Shown here piece by piece: positions 25,861-35,227 of a DNA stretch of 64,000 nt. The notes beneath the pieces are model-generated. The model was not told where the DNA came from, made no database searches, and saw only the letters and a program-made list of their open reading frames with translations. The position numbers and the translations under genes were made by a program. The stretch spans positions 480,501 to 544,500 of the forward strand of contig JADKFU010000005.1 in assembly GCA_016717285.1 (NCBI GenBank), read 5' to 3'. Origin of the DNA: Chitinophagaceae bacterium. GTDB lineage: Bacteria; Bacteroidota; Bacteroidia; Chitinophagales; UBA10324. Each line of letters opens with the position of its first letter. Within the stretch, counting starts at the first letter, position 1.

Positions 25861-28254
25861 ATGAAACAACTTTACATGCGTAAAATTAAATTCCTCACCG
25901 GCGGGCGCGGCAAAGGGTTGTCTTATTGTTGTCTTTTTTTACTGTTTATTAATCTCCCGAATTTTGTGAACGCTCAATTGGTGATTACCACTCCGGTTAC
26001 TGCTCAACAAATAGTAGATAATATACTGGGATGCAGCAGCGCTGCGTCCAATATTGTATTTAACAGTTGTGGTACTTCAGCGGGTTTCTTTAATGCGGTA
26101 AATACGAATCTCGGAATTGACAGTGGGGTACTGATCTCTTCAGGAAATGCGAATCTTGCGGTAGGTCCTAATAATCTCCCTAATCAGACTTCTGACAATG
26201 GATGTCCCGGTTATCCTCCTCTTACAACATTATCAGGCCAACCAACTTACAATGCGGCTGTACTTGATTTTGATGTTACTGTAAATACCGACACTTTACG
26301 GTTCAAGTATGTTTTTGCATCTGAAGAATATGCGGAATGGGTAGGCACATCGTTCAACGACGTGTTCGCACTCTGGATAAGTGGACCCGGAATACCCGGC
26401 ATGGTGAACATGGCCAAAGTTCCCGGTACCAGTTTCCCGGTAACGATCAGCAACGTGAATTGCCAGGGAAATTCTCCTTATTATAAATGCAACGATCCTG
26501 CTAATTCAATTTGCAATTCAAGTTATGGTTGCCCGACATTCGTAGGCGGTACCACCATACAATATGATGGGTTGACTACCCCCCTTGAGGCAAAGAGTGC
26601 CGTAATTCCCGGGCAAACCTATCACTTAACATTGGCTATTGCCGACGCTGGTGATACATGGTATGATTCGGGCGTTTTTATACAGGCAAATTTTTTGCAA
26701 CCATATGATGTCAGCTTCGCACCTGATCCGGTTTATAATTATGTAAATCCGTTTGACTCCACACTTTCTGTTGTAGAAGGGTGTCAAGGAAGTGTTATTA
26801 ATATCAATCTCGATAATTTTACGAATGACACGATTTACTTTCCCTTTATCATTGGCGGTACTGCAACAAATGGTGTCGATTATACAACCATAGCAGATAC
26901 CATTGCATTTTATCCCGGTGATACTTCACAATCCATTTTTATTGACGCAAATGCGGATGGTGTAACGGAAGGTGTGGAAACCATTATTATCTATACAGTT
27001 GAACCTTGCAGCGGACTTATTACTGACAGTTTTATTGTAAATATTCTTGATGATTTCCCGTTTGTAGTTTCAAATGATACTACTATTTGTGAACATGATT
27101 CATTGCAGTTAAATGTTACTTACAGTTCATTCTATTCTTACGAGTGGCAACCATCCACAATGGTTACTTGTACCACATGTCCGGATCCAATGGGGTTCCC
27201 CGATTTTTCAACGGCGTATGTTGTTGCGGTTACGCTCGGTAATTGCACCAATTACGATACAGTTTCTGTACAGGTGACACTTGTAGATCCTTTTGCCGGT
27301 ACGGATGAGAATTTATGTCTTGGAGATACTACTTCCCTGTTGGCAACAGGTGGAACATCTTACTTCTGGAGTCCTGCTATTGGATTGAGTGATCCAACTG
27401 TAGCAAATCCTGATGCATTTCCCGCTATCACCACTAATTACATTGTTACAGCCATTGGTTCAAATCCATTGTGTCATGATAATGATACAGTACTCATCAA
27501 TGTAGTGCCCAATTTGATTGCATCAGCAGGATCAGATACAATAGTTTGTCCTGGTAAGCCTGTTCAACTATGGTCGAAGGGTGGAGATTTTTACAAATGG
27601 AGTCCTCCCACTTATCTCGATTATGATGAAACGGCTGCGCCACTTTGCAATCCAATGGTTACTACCACTTATACTTTGGTAGTTACGAATGTTTATCAAT
27701 GCAAAGACACTGTACAGATTTTAGTAGAAGTTTATCCTGATCCTCTTGTTATAGTCAACGAACCTGTTACCATTTTTGAGGGTGAAAGTGCGCAACTGTT
27801 TGCGCATGCAGGTACCGGCGCTTCTTATTCGTGGAAACCTGAGTTTAAGATTTCAGACGGCACTGTTTATAATCCGCTTGTGACACCTGATACTTCCACT
27901 ACTTACTATGTGGTGATTACTTCTGCTGATGGCTGTTTGTTTACAGGCTCCACACGTGTTGAAGTAACTACAGAAACATTATTGGAAATGCCAAATGCGT
28001 TTACTCCCAATGGCGACGGACTAAATGACGAAATGAAGATCATCTGGCGTGGAAATGTTACGCTCGATAGTTATAAAATAATAGACAGGTGGGGCAAACT
28101 GGTTTTTGTTACTTCCGATCTTAACGAAGGTTGGCATGGAGAAGTGAAAGGTGGCAAGGATGCGGAAGTTGGCGCTTATGTTTACGTGGTGGAAGGAAAA
28201 GACGGAAACGGACAATCATTTGTTAAGCACGGTAACTTCTTGTTGTTACGTTAA
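25861..28254 (+). CDS. Paralogous adhesin-like protein with type B T9SS domain
   Basis: 797 residues, same architecture as the gene 116 bases upstream. It has a signal peptide ending near VNAQ. The choice-of-anchor L region contains FKYVFASEEYAEWVGTSFND, FALWISGPGIPG and LAIADAGDTWYDSGVFIQA. A Calx-beta module follows (GGTATNGVDYTT, EGVETIIIY), then four Ig/PKD-like modules (TICEHDSLQL, LCLGDTTSL, VCPGKPVQL, TIFEGESAQL) and a type B sorting domain (NAFTPNGDGLNDEMKI, IDRWGKLVF, KHGNFLLLR). The pair probably arose by tandem duplication and then diverged. The PorP/SprF and PorE-like genes follow directly, fitting the known need of type B cargo for SprF-like partners. Ligand is unknown. Confidence 0.92.
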   Translation: MKQLYMRKIKFLTGGRGKGLSYCCLFLLFINLPNFVNAQLVITTPVTAQQIVDNILGCSSAASNIVFNSCGTSAGFFNAVNTNLGIDSGVLISSGNANLAVGPNNLPNQTSDNGCPGYPPLTTLSGQPTYNAAVLDFDVTVNTDTLRFKYVFASEEYAEWVGTSFNDVFALWISGPGIPGMVNMAKVPGTSFPVTISNVNCQGNSPYYKCNDPANSICNSSYGCPTFVGGTTIQYDGLTTPLEAKSAVIPGQTYHLTLAIADAGDTWYDSGVFIQANFLQPYDVSFAPDPVYNYVNPFDSTLSVVEGCQGSVININLDNFTNDTIYFPFIIGGTATNGVDYTTIADTIAFYPGDTSQSIFIDANADGVTEGVETIIIYTVEPCSGLITDSFIVNILDDFPFVVSNDTTICEHDSLQLNVTYSSFYSYEWQPSTMVTCTTCPDPMGFPDFSTAYVVAVTLGNCTNYDTVSVQVTLVDPFAGTDENLCLGDTTSLLATGGTSYFWSPAIGLSDPTVANPDAFPAITTNYIVTAIGSNPLCHDNDTVLINVVPNLIASAGSDTIVCPGKPVQLWSKGGDFYKWSPPTYLDYDETAAPLCNPMVTTTYTLVVTNVYQCKDTVQILVEVYPDPLVIVNEPVTIFEGESAQLFAHAGTGASYSWKPEFKISDGTVYNPLVTPDTSTTYYVVITSADGCLFTGSTRVEVTTETLLEMPNAFTPNGDGLNDEMKIIWRGNVTLDSYKIIDRWGKLVFVTSDLNEGWHGEVKGGKDAEVGAYVYVVEGKDGNGQSFVKHGNFLLLR

Positions 28255-28480
28255 CTTTTTTTAAAAAATATTCATCTTAATAAAAAGGGATGAAAGTAAG
28301 AGTGAACAGCAATTTATTCGATTAAAAACAACACTGAATTAATTTCATAATAAACACTTCCATTTGAAATGAAGAGGTTACCGGCTTGATTACAAATTTT
28401 ATTTAACTGCTGAATTCGTAAATAATTTGTAATCGTGTAGGTTTCTTTGCATCTTCGTTTTATTACCGAACAAACAACTT

Positions 28481-29491
28481 ATGCTGATGAAAAAAATTAC
28501 ACTTCTTGTTACACTGATATTTTCTGTGATGGCCGGCATGGCTCAGGACATTCACTACTCTCAATTCTATTCTTCTCCACTTACACTTAATCCCGCTTTA
28601 ACAGGTGTGAACTCATGTAATTACAGAGTAGGAATTATGTATCGCAGCCAGTGGAGCAGCGTGAGCGATGATCCGTATACAACACCATCTATCTCGTTTG
28701 ATATTAATAATGTACTTCAACGCATTGTTAAAACAGGCACACTTTCGCTGGGTGCACTTGTGTTGAATGATAAAGCCGGAGCAGGCGACTTGTCAAATCT
28801 TACCATTGCCGGCTCTATTGCGTATCAGCGTCCTTTGAATGCCAGTCGTAAATTAAATCTTTCCATTGGCGTACAGCCCGGATACGTTCAGAAGAAAGTT
28901 GATTTTTCAAAGCTCACTTTTGAAAATCAGTTTGACGGACAGGTTTTTAATAATACGTTATCAAGCAATGAAAACTACGTTGATAAATTCGGTTATTTTG
29001 ATTTGAACGCAGGTGTTTATCTGACCTATGATTTCGGAAAAAATTCAGGTGTTTTCCTTGGAGGTTCTTTCTTTCATCTTATTCCACCCAAAGAATCGTT
29101 TCTTAACAGCGATAACAAGTTGGGAATGCGCATAGTCGGTCATGGTGGAGTACGCATTGGTGTAACAGACAAACTCGATATCATTCCGCAGGTATTGTAC
29201 ATGAGCCAATCGAAAGCCCAGGAAATTAATCTTGGTCTCTCTTTGGAATACAATATCAATCCAGATGTAGCATTGTTCATTGGCGGGTATGACCGTCTGG
29301 GTGATGCGATCATTGCTGTGGCAGGATTAGAATTCAAAAAAGTGCGGTTAGGATTCAGCTACGATGTAAATACCTCAGCATTAAATGCAGTAAGTAATAA
29401 CAACGGTGGTTTTGAACTCTCGCTGAGTTACACCGGTTGCCTTGGAGGATTTGTGCTTGATAAACCAATCATGTTCTGCCCGAGGTATTAA
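28481..29491 (+). CDS. PorP/SprF family type IX secretion outer-membrane protein
   Basis: 336 residues from the ATG at 28481 (the ATG two codons later, MKKITLLV, is equally possible). It has a signal peptide cleaved near GMAQ and the PorP/SprF opening DIHYSQFYSSPLTLNPALTG, with YRSQWSSV. The rest is amphipathic beta-strand typical of a 14-stranded outer-membrane barrel. SprF of Flavobacterium is needed for export of the type B cargo SprB, and PorP of Porphyromonas binds PorE. Position directly after two type B proteins suggests it serves them, which is inference from context. Confidence 0.93.
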   Translation: MLMKKITLLVTLIFSVMAGMAQDIHYSQFYSSPLTLNPALTGVNSCNYRVGIMYRSQWSSVSDDPYTTPSISFDINNVLQRIVKTGTLSLGALVLNDKAGAGDLSNLTIAGSIAYQRPLNASRKLNLSIGVQPGYVQKKVDFSKLTFENQFDGQVFNNTLSSNENYVDKFGYFDLNAGVYLTYDFGKNSGVFLGGSFFHLIPPKESFLNSDNKLGMRIVGHGGVRIGVTDKLDIIPQVLYMSQSKAQEINLGLSLEYNINPDVALFIGGYDRLGDAIIAVAGLEFKKVRLGFSYDVNTSALNAVSNNNGGFELSLSYTGCLGGFVLDKPIMFCPRY

Positions 29492-29600
29492 GAATTTTTC
29501 CTGACTTAATAAATCGCTCATCAAAGCCAATTCGATTGCAGCTTCAGGATGTTTTCAATAAGAAACTTTCAGTAGTCGGTTCAAACAGATTTTAAAAACC

Positions 29601-31700
29601 ATGGAGATGAAATATTTTAGAATAACGTTGTTGCTCGCCTTTCTGCTCAATATCGGAACTGCCTTTTCACAGGATTCGCAGGAGATTCCCATTCAGAAAC
29701 TTAGTTTTAAAAAGAGCCTGAAGATGGGTGACTATCTATACAGTATTGGTAGTTTTTTTAATGCAGCCCAGTATTATCAGGCGGTAAATGAGAAACAGGC
29801 AGGAAATGCATATGTACTCTCACAGATTGCGGATTGCGAATTTAAACTGCGCGATTTTAAAGAGGCTGAAAAATGGTACAAAGAATTAGTGGATGCCAAT
29901 GATCCATTGTATCCGATGGCGCCTTACTATTATGGTCTGTCGTTAAAGGCGAATGGTAAATATGCGGAAGCAAAAACGGTGTTCAATACATTTGAGAAAT
30001 CATATAAAGGAGTTAACTCTCAGAACCTGAAAAAATTTGCAAAAAATCAGGCCAAGGGTTGTGATCTTGCTGTGCTGAAAATGCAAACACCCGATACTGT
30101 AAAAGTTACACATATCGGTGCGAATGTGAACGCACCTTATACTGAATTCGGACCGATACCCCTTGGTGATACCGCACTTTTGTTTGCTTCCTTGAAATCG
30201 GATACAATTATTATGGTGGATGAAATCAAAAAGAACAATGCGTATGCAGAGTTTTATGAATCGAAAAAAAGCGGAGAAAATTTTCAAAAGGCAACTGTTT
30301 ACACAGGCGCGCCTTTCAATTCTGAGAATTCACATACCGGTAACGGTTGCTTTTCTCCTGATAAGAAAAGATTTTACTTCACCCGATGCGATATGCTGGC
30401 CGATTCCATGAAAATGGTTTGCGCCATTTATTTGAGTGAATTAAAGAATGGAAAATGGACCGATCCGCAGAAAATGGACGATAAGATCAACTTCCCGGGA
30501 TCTACGAATACACAACCTAATATGGGAACATCCAAATTGGGCGACATCTTGTATTGGGTATCTGACAGAACAAATGGCGAAGGCGGCCAGGACATTTGGT
30601 TTTCTACCATTGATAAAAACGGCAAGTACGCCAATCCGCAAAGCGTTGGTCGTAAAGTTAACACCGCAGCTAACGAAGCCACACCGTTCTATGATTCCAA
30701 AACAGGCACTTTGTATTTCAGCTCGGATGGGCAAATTGGATTGGGCGGTTATGATATTTTCAAGACACGTGGTAATCAAAAGAAATGGGAAACTGCAGTT
30801 AACATTGGCTATCCGATTAATTCAAGTGTAGATGATATGTACTACGTGATGGATGATAATGGATATACAGGCTACCTGGTATCTAACCGTCCTGGAACAA
30901 TTTCAGTAAAGAGTGAAACCTGCTGCGATGATATCTGGAGGGTTGAATATCCTAAAAAAGTATTCTATGCAGTACGCGGTAATGTATATGATCAGGATAC
31001 CAGACAAGTGATCCCCGGCGCAAAAATTATTTTTCTTGATAAATCTGACAAGCAGATTGGTCAGAGTATTTCGAAGAAGGACACACTTTACTTCTGGAAC
31101 ACCAAACCACAAAATGTCTATTCATTAAAAGCAACGAAGGAAGGCTATTTTACAGGATCGGCCACTTTTTCTGTAACAACAAAAAACGACAACGATACTG
31201 CAAGGGTAGATGTATACATTCGGAAAATCCCCAATGAACCTATTCGTGTAAAAAATATTTTCTACGATTTTGACAAAGCCACATTGCGTCCTGAGTCATT
31301 CCCACCGTTGGATACTGTTGCAAATTTGTTGATGCTCAATCCAGCGATCATTGTGGAAATTGGCGCTAACACCGATAGTAAGGGCGATGATAAATACAAC
31401 ATGCGCTTGTCTCAGTCACGTGCCCAATCTGTAGTGGATTATCTTGTGCAGAAAGGAATTCCTGCTGAACGTCTGCAAGCAAAAGGATATGGTGAATCAA
31501 ATCAGATTGCACCCAATACTTTGCCTGACGGTAAGGATAATCCTGAAGGTCGTCAGCTTAACCGTCGTACAGAATTTAAAATCATTGGTACTATTCCTGG
31601 TAAGGAATTGATTTATGAGCAGGGTGATCCGGGATTTGATCCTGACCAGATTAAAGAGGATGAGGACAATCAGCCTGAAGAAAAAGAAGAGGAAAAATAA
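29601..31700 (+). CDS. PorE-like protein: TPR, beta-propeller, CRD and OmpA domains
   Basis: 699 residues. It has a signal peptide (MKYFRITLLLAFLLNIGTAFSQ). A TPR region (~35-145) is followed by a WD40/PD40-like propeller (~160-450; FSPDKKRFYFTRCD, YWVSDRTNGEGGQDIWFS, LYFSSDGQIGLGGYDIF), a carboxypeptidase-regulatory-like fold (VRGNVYDQDTRQVIPGAKI), and a C-terminal OmpA peptidoglycan-binding domain (FYDFDKATLRPES, ANTDSKGDDKYNMRLS, RAQSVVDYL) with an acidic tail. This domain order is that of PorE, which links the T9SS to peptidoglycan through PorP. The adjacent PorP/SprF gene supports the pairing. A strong terminator follows and ends the block. Confidence 0.93.
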   Translation: MEMKYFRITLLLAFLLNIGTAFSQDSQEIPIQKLSFKKSLKMGDYLYSIGSFFNAAQYYQAVNEKQAGNAYVLSQIADCEFKLRDFKEAEKWYKELVDANDPLYPMAPYYYGLSLKANGKYAEAKTVFNTFEKSYKGVNSQNLKKFAKNQAKGCDLAVLKMQTPDTVKVTHIGANVNAPYTEFGPIPLGDTALLFASLKSDTIIMVDEIKKNNAYAEFYESKKSGENFQKATVYTGAPFNSENSHTGNGCFSPDKKRFYFTRCDMLADSMKMVCAIYLSELKNGKWTDPQKMDDKINFPGSTNTQPNMGTSKLGDILYWVSDRTNGEGGQDIWFSTIDKNGKYANPQSVGRKVNTAANEATPFYDSKTGTLYFSSDGQIGLGGYDIFKTRGNQKKWETAVNIGYPINSSVDDMYYVMDDNGYTGYLVSNRPGTISVKSETCCDDIWRVEYPKKVFYAVRGNVYDQDTRQVIPGAKIIFLDKSDKQIGQSISKKDTLYFWNTKPQNVYSLKATKEGYFTGSATFSVTTKNDNDTARVDVYIRKIPNEPIRVKNIFYDFDKATLRPESFPPLDTVANLLMLNPAIIVEIGANTDSKGDDKYNMRLSQSRAQSVVDYLVQKGIPAERLQAKGYGESNQIAPNTLPDGKDNPEGRQLNRRTEFKIIGTIPGKELIYEQGDPGFDPDQIKEDEDNQPEEKEEEK

Positions 31701-31747
31701 AAGGGTTGCTTAAAAAAAAGCAGTGTAATAAATCTGAAAATGAATTG

Positions 31748-31781
31748 AACTTCCCGCATTATTTGCGGGAAGTTTTTTTTT
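31748..31781 (+). terminator. Rho-independent terminator of the adhesin/PorP/PorE block
   Basis: Stem AACTTCCCGCA (31748-31758) pairs with TGCGGGAAGTT (31764-31774), followed by a run of T, 47 bases after the PorE-like gene. Confidence 0.93.
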
Positions 31782-31783
31782 GA

Positions 31784-32167
31784 TCAATCCCTATTATCAG
31801 TTTTCCGTATTGAATAGCCGAGTAGTAGCCAGCCGGTAATAAAGCACAAACCACCTATTGGTGTAATGATTCCAATGAATGACATTGCAGGAAACATAGA
31901 CATGCAATAGAGTGAGCCTGAAAATAAGATGATGCCTGTAATAAAAAATATTCCTGCCCGGTTGATATAACGCGAGGTGTTTTTTGCGGCCATTATGCCT
32001 GCAACAAGCAAAGCAAGTGTATGATAGAACTGGTATTCAACGCCGGTATGAAAAACCCTTAATGCATCTTCATTCAAAGTGTTTTTCAAGCTGTGAGCGC
32101 CAAAGGCACCCAGTGCTACGGCTATTGCGCCTGATAAAGCTCCAGCGGTCAGCAATCTTTTGTTCAT
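31784..32167 (-). CDS. DUF423 family small membrane protein
   Basis: 127 residues from the ATG at 32167 (MNKRLLTAGALSGAIAVALG), which begins the first hydrophobic helix; a longer frame to 32248 adds an unrelated basic stretch and is rejected. About four transmembrane helices. Family motifs are LGAFGAHSLK near the N-terminus, VFHTGVEYQFYHTLALL and ITPIGGLCFITGW. It is an inner-membrane protein of unknown role (YgdD type), and no neighbour gives a clue. Confidence 0.9.
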   Translation of the reverse strand: MNKRLLTAGALSGAIAVALGAFGAHSLKNTLNEDALRVFHTGVEYQFYHTLALLVAGIMAAKNTSRYINRAGIFFITGIILFSGSLYCMSMFPAMSFIGIITPIGGLCFITGWLLLGYSIRKTDNRD

Positions 32168-32439
32168 GATAAAGTTTTTGTGTGTTATTGAATGGGGATG
32201 ATGTTGTTCAGAAATGCGAATCACAATGAGAATGACTTCATATTTCAACAGACAAAAATGCTGCGTATTTTTTATTAATGCGGACGAATTTTTCTGCGTT
32301 GAATTTTTTCATGCGAAACGAATATTTGTGTGGAAGCTGCCGCAACGAAAACAATGTAAAATTCATCCTGAAATGATAACATGTATCTCTATTTTTGTGA
32401 ACATAGAAATTAAATCAGCCTTAATAATTTTTTGCTGTC

Positions 32440-32988
32440 ATGAAAATATATACAAGGAAAGGAGATACAGGAACCACTCAATTGATAGGCGGTACAAGGG
32501 TTCCCAAGCATCATATCCGCATTGAAGCCTATGGCACAGTTGATGAACTCAACTCCTGGATCGGATGGATACGTGATCTTGCCACAGAGGAAAGAGCAAA
32601 AGTGGTATTGAAAGAAATACAGGACCGGTTGTTTACTATCGGATCTCAATTGGCGAGTGATCCTGCTTCATCACGTATGAAGGTGCCTGATCTTCATGAA
32701 AGGGATGTGGAGCTTTTAGAAAAGGAGATGGATTATATGAATGAATCACTTCCTGAAATGAGATCATTCCTGCTTCCGGGAGGTCATGTTGCGAATTCTG
32801 CTTGTCATGTTGCACGCTGTGTTTGCAGAAGAACGGAACGATTGGTAACACACCTTGATGAAACTGATGTGGTGGAACCACTCATTATTAAATACATCAA
32901 CAGATTGTCAGATTATCTTTTTGTACTCGCCAGGAAAATTTCAGCAAATGAAGGTGTTGAAGAGGTGCCCTGGAAGCCGCGCCTGTAA
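32440..32988 (+). CDS. ATP:cob(I)alamin adenosyltransferase, PduO type
   Basis: Transfers the adenosyl group of ATP to cob(I)alamin to make coenzyme B12. It is 182 residues, the normal size. The N-terminal KIYTRKGDTGTTQLIGG binds ATP. It is followed by EAYGTVDELNSWIG and, in the helical bundle, HVARCVCRRTERLV and NRLSDYLFVLAR. No other B12 gene is near, so it probably supports salvage and B12-dependent enzymes such as methylmalonyl-CoA mutase, which is inference. Confidence 0.95.
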   Translation: MKIYTRKGDTGTTQLIGGTRVPKHHIRIEAYGTVDELNSWIGWIRDLATEERAKVVLKEIQDRLFTIGSQLASDPASSRMKVPDLHERDVELLEKEMDYMNESLPEMRSFLLPGGHVANSACHVARCVCRRTERLVTHLDETDVVEPLIIKYINRLSDYLFVLARKISANEGVEEVPWKPRL

Positions 32989-33037
32989 AGGGTTTGCGGA
33001 GTTGCTAACTATTTCCGCCATATACCGGTCAAAATAT

Positions 33038-33067
33038 TTTGCTTTCTTGATTATTCGACTATTTTTG
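33038..33067 (+). promoter_or_regulatory. Bacteroidota-type promoter of the DUF2795 gene
   Basis: TTTG at 33038-33041, an 18-base spacer and TATTTTTG at 33060-33067 match the TTG-N17-23-TAnnTTTG pattern, 27 bases before the start codon. Confidence 0.7.
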
Positions 33068-33094
33068 CGGGAAATTTGACCCCCTTATTCGATT

Positions 33095-33316
33095 ATGTAC
33101 TGGACGCTTGAGTTGGCATCATACCTGGAAGACGCGCCGTGGCCCGCAACAAAAGATGAGTTGATTGATTATGCAATTCGTTCGGGTGCACCGATTGAAG
33201 TAATCGAAAACCTACAGGAATTGGAAGATGAAGGTGAATTATTTGAAGGCATTGATGATATCTGGCCGGATTATCCAACCCACGACGATTTCTTTTTCAA
33301 CGAAGATGAATATTAG
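33095..33316 (+). CDS. Small acidic DUF2795 protein
   Basis: 73 residues, very acidic (ends FFFNEDEY). It matches the short DUF2795 proteins widespread in Bacteroidota: MYWTLELASYLEDAPWPATK, then ELIDYAIRSGAP and a helix VIENLQELEDEGE. Cytoplasmic, with no known activity. It has a consensus promoter and stands alone on the plus strand before a convergent glycosyltransferase, so it is a real short gene and not a shadow. Confidence 0.9.
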   Translation: MYWTLELASYLEDAPWPATKDELIDYAIRSGAPIEVIENLQELEDEGELFEGIDDIWPDYPTHDDFFFNEDEY

Positions 33317-33358
33317 CAAGGCCGCTTTGTGCGATAGCCTTTACTTAAATTAATTTTC

Positions 33359-34264
33359 TTATTTAAGAAGGATATAATTTTTAAAATCGAATGGACGAAG
33401 CCCTGTGCTTTGCTCCAGAAAATTCATGAATTGGTGCCGCAACGGAATGCGAACAGCTCTTTCATCGTACTTATAATCCCAATCCAGTTTTCTTATTCTG
33501 TCTTTCATTACCAAGGGGTGGGAACCTCTGAATGAGATCAACGGATAATCCGGTTGATAATCAAACACCTCACGATTTGCAGCAAATTGCCGCACCCATT
33601 CATCATCATGCCACAGCTTGTGAAAATCTTTTGAGCGTTCGAGCTCGTTTTTCGGTCCGCGCACTTTTCCATAGTGGAAAATATGAGCATCAACCTGCCG
33701 GACCTTTATTTTATTGGGAGTAACCGATCTCTCCATGCTGCTGGCGGAAGGAAATTTTCTAAAGCCCTGCGCATCGCGGAAAGAACGTATCAAAGGATTT
33801 TTTTTTACCATCCTTACCTCGTGCGGATAGGTGCCGCGTGTCTTTGGTTTCGAGATATAATGATAGTTACCGTAGAAGTGGTAGTAATTGAATAACAACC
33901 CATCTGTAAGTGGGTCATTAAGAAATTTTTCAGCAGTTGAAACAATAACCGGCAGCTCCTTTTCATGCACCACTTCGTCACCCTGAAGATAAAAGCCCCA
34001 ATCACCACTGATAGCATTCAGCCCGATATCTGTTTGCTGGGCGAGAATTTTTCCTCCTGTACGTAAATTGTCGTCCCAGACCGTATCAATAATTTTTATT
34101 TTGGAATCATTGAGCTTCAACAGCGCTTCCTTTGTTCCATCATCACTTTTACCAGCCACCACAATCATTTCATCACAAACAGGAAGAATGGATTGGATGG
34201 ATTCAATAAATGGATAGGTAAGCTTTATGCCATTTCTGATAAAAGTGAAACCACTGATTTTCAT
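33359..34264 (-). CDS. Family 2 glycosyltransferase-like protein
   Basis: 301 residues. The N-terminal GT-A fold shows SGFTFIRNGIKLTYPFIESI, then CDEMIVVAGKSDDGT (nucleotide-sugar region) and GDWGFYLQGDEVVHE, where the usual DxD is replaced by QGDE. The C-terminal half is unusual and basic and aromatic. There is no signal peptide or membrane segment, so it is cytoplasmic. The acceptor is unknown. It is downstream of ispD on the same strand (68-base gap) and may be co-transcribed, with no functional link visible. Confidence 0.78.
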   Translation of the reverse strand: MKISGFTFIRNGIKLTYPFIESIQSILPVCDEMIVVAGKSDDGTKEALLKLNDSKIKIIDTVWDDNLRTGGKILAQQTDIGLNAISGDWGFYLQGDEVVHEKELPVIVSTAEKFLNDPLTDGLLFNYYHFYGNYHYISKPKTRGTYPHEVRMVKKNPLIRSFRDAQGFRKFPSASSMERSVTPNKIKVRQVDAHIFHYGKVRGPKNELERSKDFHKLWHDDEWVRQFAANREVFDYQPDYPLISFRGSHPLVMKDRIRKLDWDYKYDERAVRIPLRHQFMNFLEQSTGLRPFDFKNYILLK

Positions 34265-34332
34265 TCAGGCAATAATTTACAGAGGTTAAGAAACATGCTT
34301 AAAACAATGAGCGAATCATTTGATCGCCGATG

Positions 34333-35073
34333 TCAGACATTGTAATTTGAATGTACTGTATGTTTACCCTGCAAAATAATGTTTTCAGCAAGTATCAAAT
34401 CAAAAGGCGTGGTGATTTTAAAATTTCGCGAATCACCTTCAATGATATGAATCTTAACACCATCTGCTTCCACCACTGATGCATCGTCTGTAAATGTTTC
34501 CGAGAAGGTCTGGCGATAAGCATTTTTCAATATCCTTGTTTCAAAACACTGGGGAGTCTGTACTGATTTAAAGCGCGACCTGTTACGATGGCGTGAACCA
34601 TCTTTCAACACTTCACGAATGGAGTCTTTAATATCCACCACCGGAACCGCATTGCCTTTTTCTGCAACCGTTTCAAGGCACCTGGAGAGCAACGATTCGT
34701 TTACAAACGGACGGCAGGCATCGTGTACCGCAACCATGCCGGTTTCTTTTACCTGCTTCAGCCCGTTTTTAACCGAGTGAAACCTGGTCGCGCCACCTGA
34801 GACAGATTGAATCTTATTTTTCCGTAGAAATTTTTTACGAATTTTTTCCCAGCGTACAAGTTCATCATCTGGCAGTACCACAATAAACTCAGCATCTGTC
34901 CAAATTTTTAAAAAGGAAAGTATAGTATGTACGATTACCGGAATACCTGCCAGCAACATAAACTGCTTCGGGATATTTGACTCCATCCGTGAACCGTATC
35001 CGGCTGCAGCAATGATCACGTACTTCTTAGTAGTCAAGTGCGGATGATTTAACGATGAATGGGGAGGAATCAA
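34333..35073 (-). CDS. ispD: 2-C-methyl-D-erythritol 4-phosphate cytidylyltransferase
   Basis: Couples MEP with CTP to form CDP-ME in the MEP isoprenoid pathway. It is 246 residues; the family is about 230, and the first ~15 residues (IPPHSSLNHPHLT) look like extra sequence, so a TTG start a few codons in is possible. Core motifs are the CTP-binding AAAGYGSRM, PKQFMLLAG, VHDACRPFV, the substrate Arg in SRFKSVQTPQ, and TDDASVVEADG. It lies between queA and the glycosyltransferase on the same strand. Confidence 0.95.
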   Translation of the reverse strand: MIPPHSSLNHPHLTTKKYVIIAAAGYGSRMESNIPKQFMLLAGIPVIVHTILSFLKIWTDAEFIVVLPDDELVRWEKIRKKFLRKNKIQSVSGGATRFHSVKNGLKQVKETGMVAVHDACRPFVNESLLSRCLETVAEKGNAVPVVDIKDSIREVLKDGSRHRNRSRFKSVQTPQCFETRILKNAYRQTFSETFTDDASVVEADGVKIHIIEGDSRNFKITTPFDLILAENIILQGKHTVHSNYNV

Positions 35074-35177
35074 TTAAAGGTCGTAATAAAAACAACTAAT
35101 AAATCATCAGTTCATTAAAATTATTCTTTTTTAATAGGGAAGGTCAAAAATCCAATGGACTGATTACAGAGCAGCGC

Positions 35178-35192
35178 ACAATTGTCAATTGT
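35178..35192. promoter_or_regulatory. Perfect short inverted repeat between queA and ispD
   Basis: ACAATTG-T-CAATTGT is a 7-1-7 palindrome. It may be an operator or a chance AT-rich repeat. It has no T run on either strand that would make it a terminator. Confidence 0.2.
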
Positions 35193-35227
35193 AATTTCCT
35201 GACTTTTTGATTCAGACCGATCAATTT

